Made by a program: the position numbers and the translations under genes | Shown: one piece after another, positions 1 to 8,865 of the stretch | Position numbering within the stretch: the stretch's first letter is position 1 | Layout: each line of letters begins with the position of its first letter | Notes under the pieces: generated by a model | Database searches by the model: none | Seen by the model: only the letters and a program-made list of their open reading frames with translations | Told to the model about the DNA's origin: nothing | From: Candidatus Methanoperedens sp. | Lineage (GTDB): Archaea > Halobacteriota > Methanosarcinia > Methanosarcinales > Methanoperedenaceae | Reading direction: 5' to 3' | NCBI GenBank assembly: GCA_023249105.1 | Contig: JAHFDG010000026.1 | Location: forward strand, 1 to 50,989 | DNA length: 50,989 nt

Positions 1-105
1 GTGATTGATTTCTTAAAAGAATATAATGCGGAATTTTATATTAGAGAGGTAATTTTGTTGCATGAAGATGAGGTTGTTTTAGGTAAATTGGGGCTGATCC
101 AATAA
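1..105 (+). CDS. C-terminal end of an unidentified protein (partial)
   Basis: The first 34 codons are open in frame 1 and end at a TAA. The gene begins outside the window. The visible peptide is acidic and hydrophobic, and I cannot assign it to a family. It converges on nadC with a 27-bp gap. Codon use looks coding, but so short a tail could also be a chance open frame. Confidence 0.4.
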   Translation: MIDFLKEYNAEFYIREVILLHEDEVVLGKLGLIQ

Positions 106-132
106 TATTGTCCCAAAGCCTGATTTAACGCT

Positions 133-954
133 TCAATCTTTTGATACAATCCTGAGGCTTAAATCAAGCCAGTTTGATGAATGCGTCAGCGCGCCAACAG
201 AAATAACATCAACACCCGTTTTTGAATACCTGGCTATATTTTCAAGGGACATATTGCCTGACGCTTCAAGGAATACAGCATCTCTCAGGCTTTTTTCCTT
301 TAGTATTTGGACAGCTTTCCCGATTTCATCCGGGGACATGTTATCGAACATGATTATATCCACTCCCAGTTCCGCAGCCTGTATGGCAGAATCCGAATTT
401 TCCACCTCGACTTCTATCTTCTGGGTGAAGCTTGCAGTTTTTTTTGCAGCGTCCACTGCTTTTTCAAGCCCCAGCACTGCAATGTGGTTATCTTTAATCA
501 TGACAGCATCAGAGAGGTTAAACCTGTGAGGGTCGCCTCCGCCTGCTATAACTGCTTTTTTCTCAAATTTTCGAAATCCGGGCGTGGTTTTCCTTGTGCC
601 TGCGATTCTCGGCCCGTCTGCCCTTTCAACGTATTGCCGGGTCAAAGTGGCAATCCCGCTCATCCGCCCGAGGAAATTCAATGCCAGCCTTTCCGCCTTG
701 AGGATAGACCTTGCTCCCCCTTCAAGCGTGAAGACGATGTCATTTTCTTTTATAAGGTCGCTGTCTGTGAAATCCGTGGCTGCGAAAATATCAAAATATT
801 CAAAAACCTGTGTCGCTTCGGAAAGCCCAGCTACAATACCGTATTCCTTCGCAACCACTTCCGCATGCACATTGCAATCAGGAATTATATTGCATGAAAC
901 ATCATTATAGCCGATGTCTTCTTCGATAAAACGTTCCAGTTCAGATAATAGCAT
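133..954 (-). CDS. nadC: Nicotinate-nucleotide pyrophosphorylase (quinolinate phosphoribosyltransferase)
   Basis: NadC converts quinolinate and PRPP to nicotinate mononucleotide, CO2 and pyrophosphate, the step that commits quinolinate to NAD. The 273-residue product has the family length. It shows the N-terminal EDIGYNDVS segment, the substrate-binding stretch with GTRKTTPGFR, then HRFNLSDAVMIKDNHI, and the late barrel motifs EVEVEN, IMFDNMSP and EASGNM. I chose the ATG at 954 over a TTG two codons upstream because a GGGA-type ribosome site precedes it. It is divergent from nadX, which supplies iminoaspartate for the same pathway, so the two probably share a 77-bp regulatory region. Confidence 0.95.
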   Translation of the reverse strand: MLLSELERFIEEDIGYNDVSCNIIPDCNVHAEVVAKEYGIVAGLSEATQVFEYFDIFAATDFTDSDLIKENDIVFTLEGGARSILKAERLALNFLGRMSGIATLTRQYVERADGPRIAGTRKTTPGFRKFEKKAVIAGGGDPHRFNLSDAVMIKDNHIAVLGLEKAVDAAKKTASFTQKIEVEVENSDSAIQAAELGVDIIMFDNMSPDEIGKAVQILKEKSLRDAVFLEASGNMSLENIARYSKTGVDVISVGALTHSSNWLDLSLRIVSKD

Positions 955-988
955 AATCAATCCCTATGATTTATTGTTCACAGATTAC

Positions 989-996
989 TTATATAC
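989..996 (+). promoter_or_regulatory. Putative TATA box for nadX
   Basis: TTATATAC lies 36 bp before the nadX ATG in the divergent nadC-nadX gap. An archaeal start point about 25 bp downstream would leave a short leader. No dyad for a dedicated regulator is evident. Confidence 0.4.
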
Positions 997-1031
997 TACT
1001 GTTAAAGTATTAGAAAACGTAAAAGGTACTT

Positions 1032-1844
1032 ATGCTTAAAATCGGTGTAATCGGCTGCGGCGCAATAGGCGCTGAAATCTGTAATGCAATCGATACAGGG
1101 ATTATCGATGCCAGGCTCGTGGCAATTTATGACAGGAGCATTGAGCATTGTGAAAAAATGATCGGGAAGCTTAAAAATAAACCCACTATTTCGAGAATCG
1201 ACGAACTGATAAAAAGTGTTGACATCGTTGTTGAATGCGCCTCGCAGGAAGCAGTGCGGGAACACGGGCTTACTGTGCTTGAAAACGGAAAAGACCTGAT
1301 GGTCATGAGCGTGGGAGCTTTGCTTGATACGGAGCTGTTAAATAAGTTCAAAAGCGCCGCTCAAAATAACCGGTGCAGGATTTATATACCATCCGGGGCC
1401 ATCGCAGGTATCGACGGCTTAAAATCAGCATCTGTTGCATCAATTAATAAAGTAATGCTCTCCACAACAAAAAATCCGAAGGGCCTTGCAGGCGCACCTT
1501 ATATTATTGAGAATAAAATTGACCTTTCATCTTTCCATGAAAAAACCCTCCTGTTCAAAGGAAGCGCAGAAGACGCTGTGAAAGCATTTCCCCAGAATGT
1601 CAATGTGGCGGCTTCATTGAGTCTTGCCGGCATCGGTTCAAAGAAAACCGAAGTGAGGGTTTTCGTTGACCCCAAAGCTTCAAGGAACATTCATGAAATC
1701 ACGGTGGAAGGGGATTTCGGGGCATTCACCTGTCATGTTGAAAACGTTCCATCCCCATCCAATCCAAGGACAAGTTATCTTGCCGCTCTCTCGGCTATAG
1801 CCACGTTAAAGAAAATAACAGAACCGTTACAGATAGGAACCTGA
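1032..1844 (+). CDS. nadX: L-aspartate dehydrogenase
   Basis: NadX oxidises L-aspartate to iminoaspartate with NAD(P), the first step of NAD synthesis where NadB is absent. The 270-residue protein opens with a Rossmann motif (IGVIGCGAIGAEI). It carries the family signatures VVECASQEAVREHG, VMSVGAL and IPSGAIAGIDGLKSA, then a C-terminal domain with FPQNVNVAASLSLAGIG and a final NPRTSYLAALSAIATL segment. Length and motif order match the family. It is divergent from nadC and one base ahead of tatC, so it is probably cotranscribed with tatC. Confidence 0.93.
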   Translation: MLKIGVIGCGAIGAEICNAIDTGIIDARLVAIYDRSIEHCEKMIGKLKNKPTISRIDELIKSVDIVVECASQEAVREHGLTVLENGKDLMVMSVGALLDTELLNKFKSAAQNNRCRIYIPSGAIAGIDGLKSASVASINKVMLSTTKNPKGLAGAPYIIENKIDLSSFHEKTLLFKGSAEDAVKAFPQNVNVAASLSLAGIGSKKTEVRVFVDPKASRNIHEITVEGDFGAFTCHVENVPSPSNPRTSYLAALSAIATLKKITEPLQIGT

Positions 1845-1845
1845 A

Positions 1846-2718
1846 ATGCCCGCAGAAGAGATTTTTTCATTACTTTCCGGATTAAGAAAAAAGATGTTTT
1901 ACATAATTGCAGTCTTCGGTGCCGGGGCGCTTATTTCCTTTTCATTCATGGGTGAAGTGATTAAAAAAATAGAAACCGACATGTTCTGGCGTCTTGAGCT
2001 GCCCGATAAAACGGGAGCATCGGGGCAGCTGGTTGAAATTTCCCATAACCTCACCGCGCTATCAAACAGGATTAACGATTCTGTCATCGCACAGAACCTC
2101 ACAAAACTTTCAGGTGAGCTGATAAATATATCTAATGTTTTAGATATATATAAACCCAATATTGTTTATCTCACTCCCATGGAAGTGCTGATGCTTGAGT
2201 TTCGGATGTCACTCATATTCGGCGTGCTTCTGGCATCCCCGCTTATTATTTATTATGCATATAAAGGGCTAAAAGGAAGGCTGCCAGATATTATATTGCA
2301 GAAAAAATCGCTAATATTCTCCATCATAGCCGCAGCCATATTGCTGTTTTTAATCGGTGCGGGATATGCCTATTTATATATGCTCCCACTTTTTTTAAGT
2401 TACCTCTATCAGGATGCCATGAGCCTCGGGATAAATGCAAATTTTTCCGTCTATGAGTTTGTCTATTTTATTGTTTTAACTACTGTAATCATAGGGGCTG
2501 CTTTTGAATTACCTCTTATTTTGAATCTCCTTGTCCGTTTCGGGGTAACATCAAGGCAGACCCTTTCTTATTACAGGAGGCATGCTTATATTATCCTGCT
2601 TGTAATAGCGGCATGGATTACACCGGGACCGGATATTTTCAGCCAGTTAATGGTGACAGTGCCGTTTATCATTCTGTATGAAGCCAGTCTTATATTGATG
2701 AGACTGACCGGAAGATAG
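1846..2718 (+). CDS. tatC: Sec-independent translocase subunit TatC
   Basis: TatC is the receptor subunit of the twin-arginine pathway, which exports folded proteins across the membrane. The 290-residue protein has about six membrane segments and the family landmarks: an N-terminal LRKK stretch, TPMEVLMLEFRMSL before the second membrane helix, YAYLYMLPLFLSYLY, FELPLIL and a late WITPGPDIFSQL. The loop between the first two helices is long, about 75 residues (roughly 42-115), and looks helical and polar. It follows nadX with a single-base gap. No TatA gene lies nearby. Confidence 0.88.
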   Translation: MPAEEIFSLLSGLRKKMFYIIAVFGAGALISFSFMGEVIKKIETDMFWRLELPDKTGASGQLVEISHNLTALSNRINDSVIAQNLTKLSGELINISNVLDIYKPNIVYLTPMEVLMLEFRMSLIFGVLLASPLIIYYAYKGLKGRLPDIILQKKSLIFSIIAAAILLFLIGAGYAYLYMLPLFLSYLYQDAMSLGINANFSVYEFVYFIVLTTVIIGAAFELPLILNLLVRFGVTSRQTLSYYRRHAYIILLVIAAWITPGPDIFSQLMVTVPFIILYEASLILMRLTGR

Positions 2719-2720
2719 TT

Positions 2721-3419
2721 TCATCCTTTAACAAAAAATTCAAGTGCAAGGACTGAAACAGCGCCAAGCAAAACTGCAAGAATTACCTTTATGTTGAATT
2801 TCTTGTGGGCATCCGGGAGAAGGTCGCTGGCAGCAATATAGAGGAAATCCCCGGTAACGATTGCGAGGACGGCGGTGTTAAGAGCATTTGGAATTAAAAA
2901 TGCAAGTGAAGCGCCTATTGGATAGAGTATAGATTCCACAACAAGTGCGGACAAAATTGCGAGTTTTCCCACTCCTGAACGTTTTAGAAGAATTGTGGTC
3001 GTGAGTCCCTGGGGAATCTCGTGCACTATCACTGAGAGCGCAACTACAATCCCCGTGATGGGATTTATCAAATAGGCAATAGCGATTCCAATACCGTCTA
3101 TTATGTTGTCAGATGCCATGCCGAGCACGGGAAGCCAGCCAATCCTGTGTACTTCCGAAGTACATTCGTATTCTCCGCAGGAATGAATCATGGTGAGGCG
3201 TTCAAGCAGGTAGAAAAAAAAGAAACCCGCTGCGATGTAAATTGAATCTGCTGGCAGAACTTCAGGGAGCATCTCGAAAAATACTGCGCCCAGCATCGTT
3301 CCTGCTGCGAATCCAATTATGTATCGTGTATACGATTCTTCAATCTTGTAATAGAACGGGATTAAACCGCTGAGGAGATCGGCCAATCCCGCAAAAAATG
3401 CAAGAATAATGGAAATCAT
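2721..3419 (-). CDS. ZIP-family metal transporter
   Basis: This 232-residue, roughly eight-helix membrane protein resembles GufA/ZupT-type ZIP carriers, which move Zn2+, Fe2+ or Mn2+ into the cytoplasm. The two metal-site helices are visible: SDNIIDGIGIA, where many relatives have His before Asn, and VHEIPQGL with the conserved His-Glu. A short His/Cys-containing loop (IHSCGEYECTSEVHRIG) sits between helices 3 and 4, where ZIP proteins often carry a metal-binding loop. It converges on tatC with a 2-bp gap. Substrate cannot be read from the sequence. Confidence 0.85.
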   Translation of the reverse strand: MISIILAFFAGLADLLSGLIPFYYKIEESYTRYIIGFAAGTMLGAVFFEMLPEVLPADSIYIAAGFFFFYLLERLTMIHSCGEYECTSEVHRIGWLPVLGMASDNIIDGIGIAIAYLINPITGIVVALSVIVHEIPQGLTTTILLKRSGVGKLAILSALVVESILYPIGASLAFLIPNALNTAVLAIVTGDFLYIAASDLLPDAHKKFNIKVILAVLLGAVSVLALEFFVKG

Positions 3420-3496
3420 GGGATTTCTTAAATTACTTTATCAGGTTTATTCTTTTCGGAATGTACGGGAAATTAAATTTCCATGAGGCATTTTTA

Positions 3497-5551
3497 CTAC
3501 CATATCTTCCACCAGGGTTTCTTTACAGGTGTCGGTACGGGTTCCGGGCCCACTACGGTTTTCCATTCACCCTTCTTAAAAGCCTCAAAAGCGCTCTTCA
3601 AACCCTTATTTCCTATTCCGGCTATCAGGTAGTAATTCCTGCCATTTAAATTATTATCGCTTTCGTAAACGCGATATGAGACTATACCGTTTGCTTCATT
3701 CGAATACTTTTTTTTGTTCTCATCAATTATTTCCCTGTTTTTCAACGTCGGCATGAAGCGGTCCCCATAATAAATCTGTGCCTGCGCAGTGTCTTTATTA
3801 GTCAGTATATAGATGAAAACATCAGATTCCTGCAACAGTTTATCTTTTGCCAGGTTTTGCGTACTTTCCGCTGTTTCAAACGTCATAGGGACTATTTCAA
3901 CTCCGGACTCGCGCCTGAAGAAATTTTGAAGTTCACTAACTATATCTTCACTATCCCTGCTCCCCCCGTGTATAACCACAATAGAAACGCCCCGCTTAAG
4001 CCGGATTTCTTCAGTTTTTGGAGACGAGGCGGTCACAGTTACCCTGCCAGTCCATGGATATTTTCTTAGAAGCTTTTGAATGCTATGATCGGTTTCAGTT
4101 TGTGACCCGAATACGGCAGGAAGTTTTTCAAATGCTGTAAATCTTGTTTCCTGATTTTCTATCACCCAGGTTTCCATAAGCCCACCTCTATCGGTTTTGC
4201 CTATTATAACGTATTCTTCTTCCCCGAGTTTTTGTATTTTTCCGGGCAATTCTATCAGGTCTTTCACGTCCATTGCATTGAGTATAACAGTAGGAACGCC
4301 TGCTGCACTAAGGGCTGCCCCCACGATTAAACCTGTAAACTGACCTGTTATGATGTCCATTACTATCTGGGCTTTATCGATTATTTGTTTAGATACCTCG
4401 ACATCGCTTACAGGGATTCCATACGGGTCAACTGTTTTAAGTTTTATCCTGAGAGCGTTATAGACTACATTATTGACGCAAAGATGTCCTATTTCGTCAG
4501 ACTTTTTGTATAATGAAACATCTGAAGGATTAGAAGCTTCGCAGTTTATCCTGACCGATTCTTCTATCGTTTTAGGTCCTTCCCCGGTGTATCTGCCGGC
4601 TACTGTTTGCGTGGGTTTTGGCGTGGTCAGACTTATAAGGACAACAAATGTTTGTTCTTTATAATCATATCTTGTACTGAGTTTTCCATCAGCAGTCTCG
4701 CTATCCCAGACAGCAGTTCTCGCTAACCATTGCCCTCCGGAGCCTGTGGCTGGTATGTTGTATGTGAAATAAACGTATCCACCTGAGCCCGGGTAAAGGG
4801 TGATTTTTTTATATGGAATATCCATCCAATTTCCGTCAGGGTCTCTCACGCTGAAACCTACCGGAAAAGTATGGCTGCTTCCTCCTGTGTTTTTAACGTA
4901 CGCCGTGGCGGTAAGAGTGTCTCCGGCATTATATGATGAAGATATGCCGGACAGGCTGATAGAGGCTCCTGTCGCAGGCGTTAAAGTTGGAACAGGTGTT
5001 GTGGTCTTAGTAGGTGTGGGAGTTGGTGTGTACGTTTTAGTGGGAGTTGGCGAAGGCGTGGGTGTTGGGGTGGGTGTTGATGCCGTTGTGTAAATCCTGA
5101 CCTTCACTCCTATGCCATCGCCTCCGGTGTAATGGTAGAAAGTAACCGTATTTCCCCCTGCGGAAATCTTGCTGGTCACATCAAGCCACTTACCCCTGCC
5201 AGCAGTCTCCATGACCTCTGCGCCAGTTATATAATCATAAAGTATCCCGCCAAGCTTCGAATCAAATCTAACGAACTTCCATACATATTGTCCGTTTAAT
5301 TTCAGATACCCGTTCCATCCCATGTACTGGTTGGCTTCAATTTTTCCTGAAGAATACGTAGCAACTTCAACCTTATTGAAATTCTGCGGCACGTCTATTG
5401 TCCAGGTTTTTGGTGCCTGGGTGTAAACAACCACCCCTAAATCCTTTTCAATAACTTCAGCACTTGCTACGGAGCTAAACAAAAAAATCGTCGCAATCAA
5501 TACTGTAATTACTATTACAATTCGTGAAATATTATTTTTGTAAATAGACAT
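3497..5551 (-). CDS. Secreted surface protein with Pro/Thr-rich linker, function unknown
   Basis: The 684-residue product begins with a signal peptide (one hydrophobic helix ending near VASAEV). An N-terminal beta-rich domain of about 120 residues follows, then a low-complexity linker of TPTP, SPTP and KTTTP repeats (about residues 157-193). Next comes a domain resembling CARDB/Ig-like modules (about 195-305), and finally a mixed alpha/beta C-terminal half. A short Pro/Lys-rich tail ends at KPWWKIW. There is no clear C-terminal anchor. The PT linker suggests an extracellular, probably glycosylated protein. The function is not recognisable. It is monocistronic, with 142 bp upstream to the next gene. 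Confidence 0.7.
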   Translation of the reverse strand: MSIYKNNISRIVIVITVLIATIFLFSSVASAEVIEKDLGVVVYTQAPKTWTIDVPQNFNKVEVATYSSGKIEANQYMGWNGYLKLNGQYVWKFVRFDSKLGGILYDYITGAEVMETAGRGKWLDVTSKISAGGNTVTFYHYTGGDGIGVKVRIYTTASTPTPTPTPSPTPTKTYTPTPTPTKTTTPVPTLTPATGASISLSGISSSYNAGDTLTATAYVKNTGGSSHTFPVGFSVRDPDGNWMDIPYKKITLYPGSGGYVYFTYNIPATGSGGQWLARTAVWDSETADGKLSTRYDYKEQTFVVLISLTTPKPTQTVAGRYTGEGPKTIEESVRINCEASNPSDVSLYKKSDEIGHLCVNNVVYNALRIKLKTVDPYGIPVSDVEVSKQIIDKAQIVMDIITGQFTGLIVGAALSAAGVPTVILNAMDVKDLIELPGKIQKLGEEEYVIIGKTDRGGLMETWVIENQETRFTAFEKLPAVFGSQTETDHSIQKLLRKYPWTGRVTVTASSPKTEEIRLKRGVSIVVIHGGSRDSEDIVSELQNFFRRESGVEIVPMTFETAESTQNLAKDKLLQESDVFIYILTNKDTAQAQIYYGDRFMPTLKNREIIDENKKKYSNEANGIVSYRVYESDNNLNGRNYYLIAGIGNKGLKSAFEAFKKGEWKTVVGPEPVPTPVKKPWWKIW

Positions 5552-5693
5552 TCCCCTTCACCCGACCACTCAATATCTTACTTCAATTTTCCCCGTTTTT
5601 GAGTCACTGTTCAATTGTATTGTACAGTGACAACTCCTTAACAAATTATCATATCTAATACAGTAAATAGTTTTTGGTCGTTACAACGCCGAC

Positions 5694-7805
5694 TCAAAAC
5701 CCGTGCGCCGCATATGGGGCTATCATTACAAATACAAACGATATCAGAATCAAAACTGCAAATAGCACCACAATTGAATTTGCTAATTTATCCACTTTCT
5801 CGCCATTTCCCATAACCCTTGTGAGCGATGAAGCCACAACATCGCGGAATACATGCCCGCCGTCAAGAGGTACTGCCGGAAGGCAATTAAAAAGCCCTGC
5901 ATAGAAATTCATCCAGCCCACCCACAGGAGAATGTTCAAAATCCAGAATATCCCGATTCCAAGCGGCACTACCCATCCTGTAGGCTCATAGAAATTTGCA
6001 AGCACCCCGCTGAAGCCAGGGAATCCTTCCCCCTGAAGGCCAAAGATGGGTAAACCAAAAAGCAATGCCCAGCCCGCAATCCCGGTCATATATGAAGGGA
6101 TGCTCTTCAGCATGTTCAGATAGCTTGCAGCCGGGAACTGGCCTATGCCGATTCCAATGGAATAACTGATTGCTCCCTCTTCGGGTGAATAGGAGACGCC
6201 TAGAAAACCTTTAGTAACATCCTTCTGATACGGATATGGTGATAACTCGATATTCCTGAATACTTCCGTGGAGGCGTTAATGGAGCTGTTGCTCAAAAGA
6301 TTAACATCCACTTTCTGACCTGCAGTGGTGGAATTCATGAAATTAATAAAATCATCAAGTTCCCTGATTTCTGTATTATTCATTTTTACGATGATCATCC
6401 CGCTCTTTATGCCTGCAGCTTCTGCGGGTGAGCCTTGTATGACCTGGAATACACGAACGCCAGCGAGTGTCTCGTTCGTACCTGTCGCAGCCATATTGAT
6501 ATCTTTTCTTACCCCTTTTTCAATCAAATGAAGAGTGACATTGTTCCCCCGCTCCAATGTTTTTGCATAAAAAATGAAATCATGCGCAGTTTTGACCTCT
6601 TTATCATTTATCCCTGTCAATATCATATTTGGTTTTACACCTGCAAGGTCGGCAGGGTATCCTGGAACCACGCTTGTTACCATTACATCTCCCACAGGGG
6701 AAATAGAGCCAAGCAATGAAAAGAAAAGCCCGAATGCGATAAATGCGGTGACAAAATTTGCCATCACGCCTGCTGTAAGCACCCGCACCCGTTCGCTGCG
6801 TGTTGCGATTTTCTTAACCTCAACTTGCCCTGGAATTTTTTTCCCGGGAATCTGTTCTTCAGGTTCGACAATTTTTCCTTTTAAAACTTCATAGCTTCTA
6901 TCCAGAATAAACAACGGGAGAAGGAAGAGGAGCATTAAACCTGTTAAAATATACGAGTTTTTTTCAATTGTAGCTATTATTGCAAGTGCGGCAGACCCGA
7001 AAAACAGGTAAAATATCCTTAAAACAGGATACTTATCACCAATGACCTGCATATATTTTACAATAAGTGCAAGCGTCAAAATGGAAAAAAGCAGTGATGG
7101 AAGTATGATTCCCAGAAAGCCTGAAAAAACAGTCAGGAAAACCATAATGAAAACAAGCATATCATAAAATGGATTAGGGACACCCGGTGCTTGTTCACGT
7201 TGTGGCGCTGGTTTTTCAGGTTCAGCGGTTTTAACCTGCACAGGTGCTGTTTCTTTTTCCGTATCATCCTTTTTACCGAGAAGCTGCTCATCGTCAGGTT
7301 CGGCAAAGCCTCCGATAGGGACAAGAGCCACCAATATGCCCATGGATTTCACCTTGATGCCTTCCACCTTGCATAAAATGGCGTGTGAAAACTCATGCAC
7401 GACCAGTGTTACGATTAAAGCGATGATGCCCCAGTAAAAAGGTATATACTCGTTAATGCCAGGAATAAGGAAAATATTACGGGGCTCATTGAATTTACCC
7501 GGCACCGGAACGGTCTGCGTCTGGAACGACTTAATCATCATGTAATCGATGAACAATACAAGAATGAACATCGCAAGCATTCCGATAAGCATCGCGGGAA
7601 GACCGATATTTGCAAATGTCCTCCAGAATCTCTTGTGAACTGCAAGTTTGTCGAGAAACCCCTGCCCTTTTGTCGTGCGAAACATCAATATCGGGCCGTA
7701 TGCCGTGATATTATATTTGCGGAGGATTCCACGCCTGTCAAGGAACATGACAAGAAGCCAGTAGAGTAAAAAAACCAGCAGGACAATATCAGTTGAATTC
7801 AACAA
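5694..7805 (-). CDS. Site-2-type membrane metalloprotease (M50) with PDZ domains
   Basis: This is a predicted intramembrane zinc protease of 703 residues. The HExxH zinc motif (HEFSH, residues 137-141) lies in an early membrane helix, and the third ligand motif, PLDGGH, lies near residue 648. Between them are an acidic/Pro-rich cytoplasmic insert (about 168-210), extra membrane helices, and two PDZ-like domains marked by VVPGYPADLAGVKPNM and VIQGSPAEAAGIKSGM. Such proteases clip membrane-bound regulators or remnant signal peptides. TTG at 7805 is the likely start, with GGGAGACC upstream; a second TTG follows immediately. Confidence 0.88.
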   Translation of the reverse strand: MLNSTDIVLLVFLLYWLLVMFLDRRGILRKYNITAYGPILMFRTTKGQGFLDKLAVHKRFWRTFANIGLPAMLIGMLAMFILVLFIDYMMIKSFQTQTVPVPGKFNEPRNIFLIPGINEYIPFYWGIIALIVTLVVHEFSHAILCKVEGIKVKSMGILVALVPIGGFAEPDDEQLLGKKDDTEKETAPVQVKTAEPEKPAPQREQAPGVPNPFYDMLVFIMVFLTVFSGFLGIILPSLLFSILTLALIVKYMQVIGDKYPVLRIFYLFFGSAALAIIATIEKNSYILTGLMLLFLLPLFILDRSYEVLKGKIVEPEEQIPGKKIPGQVEVKKIATRSERVRVLTAGVMANFVTAFIAFGLFFSLLGSISPVGDVMVTSVVPGYPADLAGVKPNMILTGINDKEVKTAHDFIFYAKTLERGNNVTLHLIEKGVRKDINMAATGTNETLAGVRVFQVIQGSPAEAAGIKSGMIIVKMNNTEIRELDDFINFMNSTTAGQKVDVNLLSNSSINASTEVFRNIELSPYPYQKDVTKGFLGVSYSPEEGAISYSIGIGIGQFPAASYLNMLKSIPSYMTGIAGWALLFGLPIFGLQGEGFPGFSGVLANFYEPTGWVVPLGIGIFWILNILLWVGWMNFYAGLFNCLPAVPLDGGHVFRDVVASSLTRVMGNGEKVDKLANSIVVLFAVLILISFVFVMIAPYAAHGF

Positions 7806-7870
7806 AAGGTCTCCCGGAACATTCTCAGTAAATTATTAAATACGTTACGCATATTATGCTGGGTGACATA

Positions 7871-8182
7871 ATGTTTTCAATCGTATATATAACCGCTGGG
7901 GATATGGATGAGGCGCGCAAAATCGGAAGAAAACTCGTTGAAGAACATCTTGCGGCATGCGCGAATATTTTCCCGATTACTTCAATTTTCAGGTGGAAAG
8001 GTAAAATCGATGAGGCCAGCGAATTTGGAATTATAGTCAAAACCAAAACCGAAAAGGTTAAAGAAATAGAAAGAAAAGTCAAAGAAATCCACAGCTATGA
8101 AGTGCCCTGCGTGGTCTCGTTCAGGATGGATGAAGGTTCTTCGGATTATCTTAAATGGATAGAAGATTCCGTGGAGGGTTAA
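7871..8182 (+). CDS. cutA: CutA1 divalent-cation tolerance protein
   Basis: CutA1 is a small trimeric, ferredoxin-like-fold protein associated with copper and other metal tolerance. The product (103 residues) shows the family pattern: IVYITAGDMDEARKIGRKLVEE, LAACANIFP, FRWKGKIDEASEFGIIVKT and the C-terminal YEVPCVVSF and YLKWIEDSV. I chose the second ATG (7871) because GGGTGA lies four bases before it; an in-frame ATG at 7856 would add five residues. It is two bases upstream of the flavin reductase gene. Confidence 0.92.
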   Translation: MFSIVYITAGDMDEARKIGRKLVEEHLAACANIFPITSIFRWKGKIDEASEFGIIVKTKTEKVKEIERKVKEIHSYEVPCVVSFRMDEGSSDYLKWIEDSVEG

Positions 8183-8183
8183 T

Positions 8184-8735
8184 ATGAAAATAGAGTGCAG
8201 TTTAAAACCAAATAGACTATTCGCCCCGCAGCTTGTGGGACTGGTATCGTCAATGGATAAAAATGGAAGACCCAATGTTGCCACACTTGCCTGGATAACA
8301 AGTGTTTCAGCCGAGCCGCCTCTTTTTTGCATTGCAGTGGGACGCAGCCGGTACACACACCAATGCATAACAAGCTCAAGGGAATTTGTATTGAATCTTC
8401 CAACCATGGATATACTGAAAGAAGTACAGCTTGCAGGCACAATATCGGGGAGGGAAGGGGATAAATTTGAAAAAGTCGGCCTGACCCCTGTTGAGTCCAT
8501 TGCATTGAAAACGCCATGCGTAAAAGAATGCGCGGCGCATATTGAGTGCAAGGTTATAGATACGAAAGAAGCAGGCGACCATACGCTCTTTATTGGGAAG
8601 GTTGTGGCCACAACATGCGAATTTGGAGCGGTAAAAGACGGCGTGCTGGACGTTTCCAGGATAAAGCCGGTGCTGCATCTTGGCGGGACGTTTTTCACTA
8701 CAGCCGGGGAGATTGTGGATTCGAGGGGCTTGTAG
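8184..8735 (+). CDS. Flavin reductase-like (flavoredoxin-type) FMN-binding protein
   Basis: The 183-residue protein belongs to the flavin reductase-like split-barrel family: an N-terminal PNVATLAWITSVSAEPPLFCIAVG, a TREFVLNLP-like element (SSREFVLNLP), and HTLFIGKVVA near the C-terminus. Relatives bind FMN and act as flavoredoxins or NAD(P)H:flavin oxidoreductases in anaerobes. It follows cutA with a GGAGG site, so the two form an operon. It ends 20 bp before the 3' end of the interrupted tRNA-Leu, placing it just outside the integrated element. Confidence 0.88.
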   Translation: MKIECSLKPNRLFAPQLVGLVSSMDKNGRPNVATLAWITSVSAEPPLFCIAVGRSRYTHQCITSSREFVLNLPTMDILKEVQLAGTISGREGDKFEKVGLTPVESIALKTPCVKECAAHIECKVIDTKEAGDHTLFIGKVVATTCEFGAVKDGVLDVSRIKPVLHLGGTFFTTAGEIVDSRGL

Positions 8736-8754
8736 TTATTTTGAAAATTATGAA

Positions 8755-8817
8755 TGCGGGGGAAGGGATTTGAACCCTTGAACTCCTGCGAGAATAGAAC
8801 TTGAGTCTATCACCTTT
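8755..8817 (-). pseudogene. 3' part of tRNA-Leu(CAA), split by integration
   Basis: Read on the minus strand, this is nucleotides 21-83 of a class II tRNA: the end of the D arm, anticodon stem and loop with CAA, long variable arm, T arm and the acceptor strand CCCCCGC plus A. The first 20 nucleotides are missing here and are found at 23771-23790. Joining the parts through the shared 18-bp core gives an 83-nt tRNA-Leu with perfect acceptor (GCGGGGG/CCCCCGC) and anticodon stems. It has no promoter of its own at this position. Confidence 0.85.
8800..8817 (+). repeat. attL core (18-bp direct repeat)
   Basis: cttgagtctatcaccttt is identical to 23753-23770. It corresponds to tRNA nucleotides 21-38, from the D-stem 3' strand to the anticodon loop. 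Bases on both sides differ from the right copy, which sets the repeat limits. Confidence 0.88.
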
Positions 8818-8822
8818 AAACG

Positions 8823-8833
8823 GTAATAGATAC
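8823..8833 (+). promoter_or_regulatory. Possible integrase arm site, left
   Basis: gtaatagatac lies 5 bp inside the left core and recurs inverted at 23724-23734, inside the right end. In the rebuilt attP the two would flank the core in opposite orientation, as arm-type binding sites can. It also overlaps the likely promoter of the recombinase gene (TATA-like tactttta at about 8831-8838). Confidence 0.4.
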
Positions 8834-8865
8834 TTTTATGAAGTCTGAAAACATATTTAGCAATA

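Noticed and set aside
4975-5095. CRISPR-like or tandem repeat array
   Set aside because: The repeats encode the TPTP linker of the secreted protein, with no spacers.
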